This document shows, in pieces, positions 7,765 through 15,392 of a stretch of 32,942 nt of DNA. The translations under genes and the position numbers were made by a program. Position 1 is the stretch's first letter; each line of letters begins with the position of its first letter. The notes under the pieces were generated by a model, which had not been told where the DNA came from, did no database searches, and saw only the letters and a list, made by a program, of their open reading frames with translations. This DNA comes from Deltaproteobacteria bacterium (GTDB lineage Bacteria; Bdellovibrionota; Bacteriovoracia; Bacteriovoracales; Bacteriovoracaceae): the NCBI GenBank assembly GCA_006226755.1, contig SBGE01000015.1:1-32942 (forward strand), in the 5' to 3' direction.

Positions 7765-8646
7765 CTATTGTGGGTATTTTCTACGGATTTTCTTACGGGT
7801 CGTTTCATACTCATCTAGCTTCTCATTGAGCTTATTAAGAGTATCTCTCCAGGACTTATTAGAGGTCTTTGAATCATCTTCATATTCAGGTGAACCTAGT
7901 GAAGAAGGTTCTCTTCCATCACCAAAGAGTCCAGCGGAATCAAATTCATTGAGAAAAGGTTGAAACTGAGTCTTGTAATCAGAGCCAGGGGCCAAGAGTC
8001 TTTTAAGCTCTGCATCCGGTAGTCTTTGAATGTCGTATTTAGTCTCATCACCTTTAGCGACAGAAATATAATGATCACCTACTCCAAAAGATTTTTCAAA
8101 ACCTGTGACTGAATCAATCAATTTAGCGGACCCTTCAATCAATGCCATTTGATTCACGTCAACTCCACCTTTGGACTTGAAGCTATTAGCAAGAATCTTG
8201 GTTCCTCTAATCCCCATGGAGATGTTACCAGTTTTAACTTTTAACTGATCTGGTCGTTTGGATTTTAATCTGAAGTAAGCTCTGACTTTACCCTTAACGA
8301 CATTTAGAGTGGCATTACGATCTCTTTGAGTCTTGAACTCCCACTCTTCCATTTTCACAACTGATTCCACACCAAGAGTGATGATGGAAGTATCTGTTAA
8401 CTGAATTTTCATCACAGATGATTTTCCAGTCCAAATGGTATCGTCTTTATAAACTTTGAAACCTTTTTGAAGCTTTCTCTCTTCTCCATCATCACCTTTT
8501 GCAAAACCCTCACCTTTTACGAGCATAACTCTTCCCATAAAATTAGGAGTCACACTTGAAGTTGTTGGATCAAAAACCATATCTTCTTGAGCAAAGGAGA
8601 GACTGGCAAACGCCATCAAAGTGAATGTTAGGATCAGATTTTTCAT
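7765..8646 (-). CDS. Exported FecR-domain protein
   Basis: A 293-residue protein with a signal peptide (MKNLILTFTLMAFASLSFA). Residues about 40-165 match the FecR fold: GRVMLVKGEGF, a GFKVYKDDTIWTGKSSVMKIQLTDTSIITLG segment, then KGKVRAYF and a conserved KTGNISMGIRGT. This domain in TonB-linked FecR proteins is periplasmic and signals to a sigma factor, but in this group it often occurs as a free exported protein with no FecI partner, as here: no sigma factor or TonB receptor is nearby. The C-terminal 90 residues are charged and probably helical, ending in a basic tail (TTRKKIRRKYPQ). The 250 bases upstream, shared with the divergent lipoprotein gene, must hold both promoters; I see no convincing hexamer pair. 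Confidence 0.85.
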   Translation of the reverse strand: MKNLILTFTLMAFASLSFAQEDMVFDPTTSSVTPNFMGRVMLVKGEGFAKGDDGEERKLQKGFKVYKDDTIWTGKSSVMKIQLTDTSIITLGVESVVKMEEWEFKTQRDRNATLNVVKGKVRAYFRLKSKRPDQLKVKTGNISMGIRGTKILANSFKSKGGVDVNQMALIEGSAKLIDSVTGFEKSFGVGDHYISVAKGDETKYDIQRLPDAELKRLLAPGSDYKTQFQPFLNEFDSAGLFGDGREPSSLGSPEYEDDSKTSNKSWRDTLNKLNEKLDEYETTRKKIRRKYPQ

Positions 8647-8896
8647 TTCACTCAGCTTATCATTAGATTTGTAGAAGAATTCATCGAAGTTTTAGCTCTA
8701 TGAATTCACACTCTTTTATCGGTCTTCCAATCGATTTTCTTGAGTGGGAATGCCTTCTTTTTGAGGGAGGAAATTCCTTTTCTATCTAGACAACTACTTG
8801 AAATCTTGAAAAAGCACTGTATCTCCTTGGATTTCCACTAATCTATATAAAAGACATTCAATAAGTGACCGAAGAGTTGTTGTCAGTGGAGTACAT

Positions 8897-10690
8897 GTGA
8901 AAAATCTTAATGTATTTATTCTTGTCCTTTTAGGACTTGTTTTCATTTCCTGTGAAGATGGTACCGGCCAAAACGGGTATATCTATCCCAATAATGAATA
9001 TCAAACCACAGATCAACTTCAGTATGGAGCAAAAACCAACGAATGTTACCGCGCTAGGTATGCACTGGAAAATAATCCAGAGGCCAATGTCGAGCAATTG
9101 ATTTGTGAAAGAGATGAAAACGGAAACATCACCAAAAAAAGAAAAGTGACTTACATTACAAGAGACGAAAGTACTCTTCGAACGATCACCAATTTTGCGA
9201 CTTCTTTTTTGAACAAGGATAAAGAAACCAGAGAAAAAGAAGGCGGCGAAGGTTGTAAGTGTGAACCGATGGGTGAATCTTGTGCTCCAAAATCATGTAC
9301 CTGTTCAGAAATTTGTCCTGCCACGGCCGAGATCTTGAAATCCAGACAAAGTTATATTCGTCCGACTGCAGAGAACTCTATGTTCTACAACAACTCTTCA
9401 AGTCACAATGACACAGCTTATGAAACATATCCATTGAGTGGCGGTTATTGTTCAGGGCACGTTCGCCAAAGACAAAAATTCACTTACCTTGCAGACTTCC
9501 AGCCTGATCTAAGAAGTACACCAAAAATGAAAGTTGGTGATGAAACCTGGAAGAAATATACCAAAGCTGAGATTGATGGAGTTGTTCAACAAAGAAAAAC
9601 TGTCTTTCATGGATTCAAGGATTTTACAGATCTCAAAGAAAAAGATCCTGAGCTCGGAGATTATCTTAAATCTCAACTAGGCGTAGAAAAGCTTGAGGAT
9701 ATCGAGAAAAATCCACATATGTCGGGTTATCGCTACAAGAAAAAAGGAGACACATACTGGAGTCTTCTAAACGATATCGAATTCAAAAATCCTGATAAAG
9801 AAAAAATTCCAGCAGATACCGCTTATGAACCCTACTCTGGCAAAAGAATTCCCCCAATGCATGAAGAGGCTGAGTATAGAGAGTTTATGGAGCGGCAAGT
9901 TCAACTTGTCTCACGTTACAGTCAACCCGCAGTCATCCCTGGTTTTTCAAATCTTTTGGAATTGAGTGCTGATCCTCAATACGATGAGATCATTGGAAGT
10001 AATGCCGCTATCGATTGGAAACATTACGCTGAGCTCGATGATGATATGGCAAGAAAGGGAACTCGTATTGTTGAAGACAAAGGTCATGACAAACCTATGA
10101 CCAAAAAACAAATTGAAGATATGATGAAAACCGTCAAAGAGAGAATGCCTGAATTCGATCCTTCCAAATCTAAAGAAGAATGGAATAAAGGTGGTCCTTG
10201 GGAAACCATGCCTCTCTCTTTCCGAGCCAAGAATAAAGATGCAACTGCTGGTACTCAACACCTTTACCATGCTGTCGAAGTCTGGGCCTGGAAGAAACTC
10301 CCGGATGGAAAAGAATGGATTTGTATTGCTGATCCCAACTCCCCTCCCGGAGGAAATGATGACTGTAACGTACGTTTCGTCATCGATCCAAATAATGAAG
10401 CTGAACCCATCACTTATAGTGAATGGCCGAACCGGACAATTGGTAAAATGATGCTTGAGCCTTCAGCTGAAGGGCAAAATGGACGCTACATGATCCAGTT
10501 GGCTCATGCCTGTCGTCACAAGAATAAAAATAATTTTTACATGGGCTGTGATGCTAAAGGTAAAGATGATGTCAATTGTGGTGACAAAGATTACGAATCA
10601 ATTGATGTGGATGAACTCGAAAGAGATGCTAATGAAAGAATTGAAAGACAGCGAAGAAAGCTTGAAGAAGCGCCGGGAGAAGAATCATGA
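8897..10690 (+). CDS. Lipoprotein with possible papain/C58-like peptidase triad
   Basis: A 597-residue protein starting at GTG 8897. The N-terminus ends in a lipobox-like VFISC with the candidate lipidated cysteine at residue 19, followed by Glu-Asp; Phe at -3 is atypical. Residues 120-140 form a dense cysteine cluster (C120, C122, C129, C134, C136, C140). Further on, GGYCSGH (C185), HLYHAVEVWA (H458) and CIADPNSP (D479-P-N) occur in the order and local context of the Cys, His and Asp of C58/YopT-like papain-fold peptidases (G-x-C-x-G, then H-A, then D-P-N). The spacing of 273 residues between Cys and His is long, so an insertion is required. The C-terminus is charged and helical. Its stop overlaps the next gene's ATG (ATGA), so the two products probably work together. 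The peptidase call is inference from motifs only. Confidence 0.8.
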   Translation: MKNLNVFILVLLGLVFISCEDGTGQNGYIYPNNEYQTTDQLQYGAKTNECYRARYALENNPEANVEQLICERDENGNITKKRKVTYITRDESTLRTITNFATSFLNKDKETREKEGGEGCKCEPMGESCAPKSCTCSEICPATAEILKSRQSYIRPTAENSMFYNNSSSHNDTAYETYPLSGGYCSGHVRQRQKFTYLADFQPDLRSTPKMKVGDETWKKYTKAEIDGVVQQRKTVFHGFKDFTDLKEKDPELGDYLKSQLGVEKLEDIEKNPHMSGYRYKKKGDTYWSLLNDIEFKNPDKEKIPADTAYEPYSGKRIPPMHEEAEYREFMERQVQLVSRYSQPAVIPGFSNLLELSADPQYDEIIGSNAAIDWKHYAELDDDMARKGTRIVEDKGHDKPMTKKQIEDMMKTVKERMPEFDPSKSKEEWNKGGPWETMPLSFRAKNKDATAGTQHLYHAVEVWAWKKLPDGKEWICIADPNSPPGGNDDCNVRFVIDPNNEAEPITYSEWPNRTIGKMMLEPSAEGQNGRYMIQLAHACRHKNKNNFYMGCDAKGKDDVNCGDKDYESIDVDELERDANERIERQRRKLEEAPGEES

Positions 10691-11538
10691 AAAAAACTTT
10701 TCTTCTCTTATTAAGTGCTATTCTGTTTTCGTCTTCTGCATTGGCCATATCTGCCAAGCAGGCGTTGATTCAAAATGCCATCAACAAACATGAAAAAAAC
10801 ATTCTGGCGGCAATGAAAAAGAAAAATGCCTCTCAGGATGAGATCTTTGAAACGTACGTCCTCGCGGCAAATGAAATGAAGGCCTATAGTGCATTTAAGT
10901 TCGCCCGCCAATTCTATTACAAAGCGATTGACCTCGATGGTGTGACTGTCGATAAATCAAGACTCTTTTTTTCTTTGATCAATATGGATCTTCTTGAAGG
11001 AAAAAGTGGAAAAGACTCTTACGATGAGCTTATTCACTATCAGAAGAAACACAAAGTGAAAGATCGAAAGTTCGTTAATCTCACAGCTCATTACTATAAG
11101 GTACTGATCAACCAGAAACTCAGCTCTGAAGTTCTTTCCAAAACGGAACTTCAAGAGATTGAAAAAGATTTTACTTATTTCACTCCCCTCAAGTGGAACG
11201 ACATTCAAATTCATGTCAGCAGGAAAGACTTCAAAAAGGCCTTGGATCTGCTCTCTACCATGGATATGAATCGTGCTCCTATCAATCAAAAAATTATTTC
11301 TGATCTCGTTACCGTCAAAACAGAAGAAAAGAGCAATAAGACGAATCCTCTTTTGTGTGAGCCGCAATTTAAGAAATACCCTGGAAGTCAAAGTGCCAGT
11401 TACACCATGAAATTGTGCAAAATTTTACTGGATGAACGCTTCGGAAAGGGCTTCAATCCTAGTGATGTGGAAAAATTGGCAAAACTCATCGAACAAAAAG
11501 CACCGACTCAGAAATTCCTTCTCGACGCCCTGAAATAA
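10687..11538 (+). CDS. Exported helical (TPR-like) protein
   Basis: A 283-residue protein with a signal peptide (MKKTFLLLLSAILFSSSALA). The mature part is almost entirely helical, with units such as AYSAFKFARQFYYKAIDLDG (about 54-73) and SYDELIHYQKKHK that look like diverged TPR or Sel1-type helix pairs. Only one or two are near the TPR consensus. Two cysteines near the end (LLCEPQ, MKLCKI) could pair. It overlaps the upstream lipoprotein gene by four bases and has no other operon member: the next gene has its own promoter. A role as partner or chaperone of the lipoprotein is a reasonable guess from coupling alone. Confidence 0.75.
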   Translation: MKKTFLLLLSAILFSSSALAISAKQALIQNAINKHEKNILAAMKKKNASQDEIFETYVLAANEMKAYSAFKFARQFYYKAIDLDGVTVDKSRLFFSLINMDLLEGKSGKDSYDELIHYQKKHKVKDRKFVNLTAHYYKVLINQKLSSEVLSKTELQEIEKDFTYFTPLKWNDIQIHVSRKDFKKALDLLSTMDMNRAPINQKIISDLVTVKTEEKSNKTNPLLCEPQFKKYPGSQSASYTMKLCKILLDERFGKGFNPSDVEKLAKLIEQKAPTQKFLLDALK

Positions 11539-11638
11539 TCCATAGGAATCTCCGTAGAGTCGAAGCGTTATTTGAAAAATATTTTCATTTATTTTTTGCC
11601 GACGCTGCTATCTGCCCGAAGGTCCGTGAAATGACTTT

Positions 11639-11667
11639 TTGCCAAAGACCGATCTTACTGCTCTAAT
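11639..11667 (+). promoter_or_regulatory. Sigma70-type promoter of the ParB-family gene
   Basis: TTGCCA (11639-11644) and TCTAAT (11662-11667) are separated by exactly 17 bases; each hexamer matches the consensus at five of six positions. Transcription would begin near 11674, leaving a leader of about 36 bases that contains the GGAG ribosome site at 11697. Confidence 0.7.
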
Positions 11668-11709
11668 ATTTGCCACACAACACACACACGATTTACGGAG
11701 ACATTGACC

Positions 11710-12645
11710 ATGCAAAAAGTGGCCCTCGATCAAATCATCGTTACGAACCCTTATCTTCGCATTAACACTGACATTGATTCCCTTAAGAAGAGTATTGAAA
11801 CTGTCGGCTTGATCAATCCGATCACCATCAATGACAAATTTGAACTCCTCGCGGGCGGACGTCGTTATCAGGCGATGAAAGAGCTAGGATGGACCGAAGC
11901 CCCTGTTCAAATGGTCGAGAGAGACAGTCTTGAACAAGAATTGATCTCTATCGACGAGAACCTGGTCAGAAAGCCACTCGATAAACTCGAGTTCGAGAAA
12001 TGTCTCAACCGAGGACGTGAGATCTATGAAGAGCTCAATCCTCTCGCCAACAAAGTGGACGTCGAGGTTAAGGATTTGACCCCGGAAGAAAAAAGAGCGG
12101 AAAAAGCGGAAGAAGAAAGCGACACCACTTCGTTTGCGGCGATTACGGCCGAAAAAACAGGACTTTCAAAATCTGTAATCAAAAGTGCAATTAAAAGAGA
12201 TGCACTTTCATCAGAAAAAGTAAAAGAGGCCAGAGGACTCGGCGACATTTCAGCCAGTCAGGCCAATGAGATCATCAAGCTTGATAAGGATTCACAAGAC
12301 AAGATTCTTCCTTACATCCAAAACAAAACAGTTAAAGATGTGAAGAAGATTGTTGAAGTGGCCAAAAGTGAAAGTATAGATGCGGCCATCGAAGAATCGA
12401 TGGAACTGACACCAACTCCAAGAGAATTTGTTCAACTCAAAGTAACAACTAAGAAGATGAATAAACTTATCTCTCAAATTCTTCTCGAAGATATTCAATT
12501 TGAAGGAAAGGACCTCGACATCATCATCAAAGACATGAAAAAGCTGATGGAAGAGGGACAAGACTTCTTGAATCGCTACGATGAGGAGAATTTCGCTCCC
12601 ATGGGAGCTGATTCTGATAGCTACGAAGAGAGTAGTTTCCAATAG
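11710..12645 (+). CDS. ParB-family DNA-binding protein without a ParA partner
   Basis: A 311-residue protein. I use ATG 11710 because GGAG lies nine bases upstream; the in-frame TTG at 11704 would be only three bases from it. The N-terminal ParB domain carries the nucleotide-binding motifs GGRRYQA (49-55; usually GERR) and ENLVRKPLDKLEFEK (83-97). Canonical ParB proteins use these to bind CTP and slide on DNA. A charged linker (about 110-140) follows, then a helix-turn-helix (SFAAITAEKTGLSKSVIKSA, 141-160) like those in ParB-type proteins of mobile elements, and a helical C-terminus ending in an acidic tail. No parA, parS-like repeat or replication gene is nearby. It may be an orphan regulator or nucleoid protein, and is probably not the main chromosome-partition ParB. 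It has its own promoter and terminator. Confidence 0.85.
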   Translation: MQKVALDQIIVTNPYLRINTDIDSLKKSIETVGLINPITINDKFELLAGGRRYQAMKELGWTEAPVQMVERDSLEQELISIDENLVRKPLDKLEFEKCLNRGREIYEELNPLANKVDVEVKDLTPEEKRAEKAEEESDTTSFAAITAEKTGLSKSVIKSAIKRDALSSEKVKEARGLGDISASQANEIIKLDKDSQDKILPYIQNKTVKDVKKIVEVAKSESIDAAIEESMELTPTPREFVQLKVTTKKMNKLISQILLEDIQFEGKDLDIIIKDMKKLMEEGQDFLNRYDEENFAPMGADSDSYEESSFQ

Positions 12646-12668
12646 TTAGCCATTCGAATACAGTGAAA

Positions 12669-12712
12669 GCGCGGGAGCACTAAAAGAATTACACTCTTTA
12701 GACGCACCGCGC
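12669..12712 (+). other. Imperfect hairpin competing with the ParB-gene terminator
   Basis: GCGCGG (12669-12674) pairs with CCGCGC (12707-12712), and inside it CTAAAAGA pairs with TCTTTAG with one bulge. The GCGC at 12709-12712 is also the left arm of the terminator that follows, so the two structures cannot form together. This is the geometry of an attenuator; function is not shown. Confidence 0.4.
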
Positions 12713-12731
12713 TCAAGCGTAGCGCATTTTT
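12709..12731 (+). terminator. Probable Rho-independent terminator of the ParB-family gene
   Basis: GCGCT/AGCGC (12709-12713 and 12721-12725) form a GC-rich 5-bp stem with a 7-base loop, followed by A and five T (12727-12731). It lies 64 bases after the stop codon and 45 before the next gene. Confidence 0.65.
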
Positions 12732-12776
12732 GGGCTAAACTCGCTCCCAACACAGATTATAAATAAGGGAGACGTA

Positions 12777-13412
12777 ATGAAATCATTGATCACATTGATG
12801 TTCGTGCTTGCACTCAGCACACCGGCCTTCGCCAACAGAGCGACGGACGTATGGCAAAACTATTTTCCAGAAATGGATTGTAACCGTAATCCTTGTGCAA
12901 AAAATGTTTCAGCAGATGCTCTCGAAGAGTTTCTTGAAAAGGCCTCTTATCATAGACCTGAAAAACTAAGAAATACGACTTATGCATTCCTTGTTGATTT
13001 CACCATGCACTCAAAAAATAAAAGAGGTTGGTTGATCAATCTTAAAACGGGTGCTGCTGAAGCGATGCATGTTGCTCATGGAAAAGGTAGTGGAGACGGT
13101 TCCGGTCGAGCTGTTCGTTTCTCAAATAGAAACAACTCAAAAATGTCTTCGCTAGGACTTTATATCACAGCTGAAACTTATCATGGTTCAAATGGTTACT
13201 CTTTGAGACTTGATGGTCTTGAGAGCACCAACAGTGCTGCTCGTCCACGTGCTATCGTTATGCATGGAGCTGACTATATGTCATCAAGCTTCATTAACAG
13301 TAATGGACGTGCTGGTCGTTCTTGGGGGTGTCCAGCCATCGCTCAAAACATCAAGACGAGAGTGATCAACTCGCTTAAAGGTGGATCGCTTTTCTATCAC
13401 TACCATAACTAA
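12777..13412 (+). CDS. Secreted L,D-transpeptidase-type murein enzyme (YkuD_2 family)
   Basis: A 211-residue protein with a signal peptide (MKSLITLMFVLALSTPAFA). The catalytic domain shows the family's histidine (VMHGADYMSS, H163) and cysteine (GRSWGCPAI, C185) in the YkuD_2 arrangement. Enzymes of this fold cut or re-link L,D bonds of peptidoglycan stem peptides using the cysteine as nucleophile, in the periplasm. The length is close to typical for the family and all key residues are present. An AAGGGAG ribosome site precedes ATG 12777. It is a single gene after a terminator and faces the kinase-Nudix gene with seven bases between the stops. In a predator, such enzymes could act on self or prey wall; the sequence does not say which. 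Confidence 0.9.
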   Translation: MKSLITLMFVLALSTPAFANRATDVWQNYFPEMDCNRNPCAKNVSADALEEFLEKASYHRPEKLRNTTYAFLVDFTMHSKNKRGWLINLKTGAAEAMHVAHGKGSGDGSGRAVRFSNRNNSKMSSLGLYITAETYHGSNGYSLRLDGLESTNSAARPRAIVMHGADYMSSSFINSNGRAGRSWGCPAIAQNIKTRVINSLKGGSLFYHYHN

Positions 13413-13419
13413 GACAGAA

Positions 13420-14355
13420 TTAATCAAGGAGCCCGAGTTCCCTTAGGGCTCCTTCATAAATGGGTTGTTTAAAGTCCACGACTTCTTCAACCAAGACCTT
13501 CGGCTCCACCCAACGATAAGAATCGAAATCATCAGTTTCTACAATTTCTTTTTCTTGCTCAGAATCAACAAACACTAAAAAGTAGTGCTGACATTGACCG
13601 ATCTGGTAGCGCTTCCTCGTCCCTTTTCTCCAGACATAGCGAAGTCCCGATGTCGGACCTTTTTTGATAGTGAAGTTTTTTAGGCCAAGTTCTTCTTCAA
13701 GTTCTCTGGTAATGGCCTGTTCGAGAGTTTCACCTGACTCTACTCCCCCTTGAGGGACTTGGTAGTTTTTCTCAGGGTATTTAGAATCTCTTCGATGGCA
13801 AAAGAGGATTAGTCCATCACTTCTTTGAACAAATGCCGCTGCATTAAGCCTGAAAAAGTCCTGGGCCACTTCGAGGGCAACTTCATACGGTGTTTTCCCA
13901 GTCGTATCGACTTGTTGATCGATCAAAGAAAAATTCAAATTATCTTTTTGAATTTCAAGAATGGTATCTGTTCGCTCAAGCTCCCACTCTACACAATCGC
14001 GATTACGATTACAGATTCGATGTTTCAACTCTCCATTTTCAGATTCTAGATAGGCAAATTTGAAATCCACATGGGCAGGAATAAGACTTTTGATCATCGT
14101 CAATTCAGAATCTTTTCCTATCACATAATCGAGAACGGCAACATTGTGCTCACCTTCAAGTTTTTCCAGAGCATGTTGAACACCTTCTCTTAGAACTCTT
14201 TCTAAATGTTCAGGGTTGTGAACTGAGAAACCTTCAAAGTTTGAAAAATTATCGATTTCTACATGAAGACAATGTTCTATTAACTCCACCAATTCACTTG
14301 CTGTGGTGGATTTTCCTACTCCCAATGTTCCAGAGAGAAGAATGATCTTTTTCAT
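13420..14355 (-). CDS. P-loop kinase fused to Nudix hydrolase
   Basis: A 311-residue two-domain cytoplasmic protein. Residues 1-165 form a P-loop kinase-like domain with Walker A GTLGVGKST (9-17), a D35 (VEIDNF) and a Walker-B-like strand VAVLDYVI (72-79), resembling small nucleoside or AAA_33-type kinases. Residues 170-311 form a Nudix domain with a complete Nudix box (G203 to L225, GX5EX7REUXEEXGU) in the context YQVPQGGVESGE, like RppH and diadenosine-polyphosphate hydrolases. Nudix enzymes cleave nucleoside diphosphate-linked compounds with metal bound by the box glutamates. The fusion suggests phosphorylation and hydrolysis of related nucleotides, or of RNA ends. It overlaps the upstream glycosyltransferase gene by four bases and ends the five-gene series. 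Both domains look intact; the substrate is unknown. Confidence 0.85.
   Translation of the reverse strand: MKKIILLSGTLGVGKSTTASELVELIEHCLHVEIDNFSNFEGFSVHNPEHLERVLREGVQHALEKLEGEHNVAVLDYVIGKDSELTMIKSLIPAHVDFKFAYLESENGELKHRICNRNRDCVEWELERTDTILEIQKDNLNFSLIDQQVDTTGKTPYEVALEVAQDFFRLNAAAFVQRSDGLILFCHRRDSKYPEKNYQVPQGGVESGETLEQAITRELEEELGLKNFTIKKGPTSGLRYVWRKGTRKRYQIGQCQHYFLVFVDSEQEKEIVETDDFDSYRWVEPKVLVEEVVDFKQPIYEGALRELGLLD
13426..13454. terminator. Hairpin at the convergent gene junction
   Basis: AAGGAGCCC (13426-13434) and GGGCTCCTT (13446-13454) form a perfect 9-bp stem with an 11-base loop, 14 bases after the transpeptidase stop and inside the last codons of the kinase-Nudix gene. No good T-run follows on either strand, so termination is only plausible. 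Confidence 0.4.
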
Positions 14356-15392
14356 GGATTGAGACGTATAATTTCACCCTTGAAGCGCGCCTGATGAAAC
14401 TTATTGATAGTGTTATGGAGCTGATCAGGGTCATATTGAGCAAATTCTGAATCCATCTGATCAATGGCCTTTTCAATCTCTTCTTCAGGTTTTTTCTCTA
14501 CCAGAATTGAGTTTTCTTTTATCTTCTGATCAAAGAATGGGTTATCAGTTGAAATCACAGGTCTTCCGGTTGAAAGAGCACTCAAAGCAAAAGTTGGGAA
14601 GGCCTCTTTGGTCAGATCAATCACGGCCCTTGAAGCGGCAAATAAAGGCGCCAACTCTCCGTTACATTTATAGCCATGAAACAGGTTTTGTTTTTCCTGA
14701 GTTTTCAATCTTTCAAGATGGGCATCTTGACCGACAAAAATATAAGGTGTCCCCTTCTTGGCAAAAAGACGCATCAGCTTTTCTGCAAGTATGTCATCCA
14801 CACTTTCTGCATTGATGACATAATAATTGTGATCAAAGACCCCTTTTGGTCCAACTGGGAAATCCTGAACATGAATAAAAGGAGGAACGATCTTTACCTT
14901 GGTATCTGAACCAGTTTTCACAAAGTCTTGATAACTTTCATGTGAAAGCCAAACCTCAGAAGCTTGTTCAAATGATTTCTTAGCCCAATTCTTTACCATG
15001 GATCCAAAAACTTTTTCTCTAAGACTTCCACTCCCTGGAAGATAAGCAGTGTCATAGAGATAAGTAATTTGCTTAGGCTTATCGCACTTTGAAATCCCTT
15101 GGCTCAAACCTCTAGAAACATTGAGGATCAAATCAGTAGAACAGGGAATATGAAGTTTCTTACAAGCACTTGGAACCAACCAGGATTGTTTTTTTAAATC
15201 CTGCTCATTTTTAATTTTATGAGTCAGAAAACTACTGGTAATTTTTCTTTGCTCAATTGGTCCGAGGATTTCCCCAGGCTTATGGGCCAGGGTGTACATG
15301 GTGGCGTCCTCATAAACTTCAAGAAAAGTTTGGACGATTTCCATCGCAAAGTTTTTTTCAACCAATAGATCTGTGCTTACAACTGTCTTCAT
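14352..15392 (-). CDS. Glycosyltransferase (GT4-like)
   Basis: A 346-residue cytoplasmic protein of GT-B type. The C-terminal half shows family features: YYVINAESVDDILAEKLMRLF, TPYIFVGQD, the HGYKCNGELAPLFAASRAVIDL segment, and EAFPTFALSALSTGRPVISTD, where a GT4 donor-binding E-x7-E motif is expected. Here the first Glu is present and the second is Ser, a modest departure. Such enzymes move a sugar from a nucleotide donor to a glycan or lipid acceptor at the inner membrane. Its start codon shares one base with the stop of the UDP-glucuronate-decarboxylase-like gene, so UDP-xylose or a related pentose is a fair guess for the donor. It overlaps the kinase-Nudix gene by four bases. Confidence 0.8.
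   Translation of the reverse strand: MKTVVSTDLLVEKNFAMEIVQTFLEVYEDATMYTLAHKPGEILGPIEQRKITSSFLTHKIKNEQDLKKQSWLVPSACKKLHIPCSTDLILNVSRGLSQGISKCDKPKQITYLYDTAYLPGSGSLREKVFGSMVKNWAKKSFEQASEVWLSHESYQDFVKTGSDTKVKIVPPFIHVQDFPVGPKGVFDHNYYVINAESVDDILAEKLMRLFAKKGTPYIFVGQDAHLERLKTQEKQNLFHGYKCNGELAPLFAASRAVIDLTKEAFPTFALSALSTGRPVISTDNPFFDQKIKENSILVEKKPEEEIEKAIDQMDSEFAQYDPDQLHNTINKFHQARFKGEIIRLNP

Noticed and set aside
10957-11391. 144-codon minus-strand open frame
   Set aside because: It is antisense to the helical exported-protein gene, which has a signal peptide and is coupled to its upstream neighbour.
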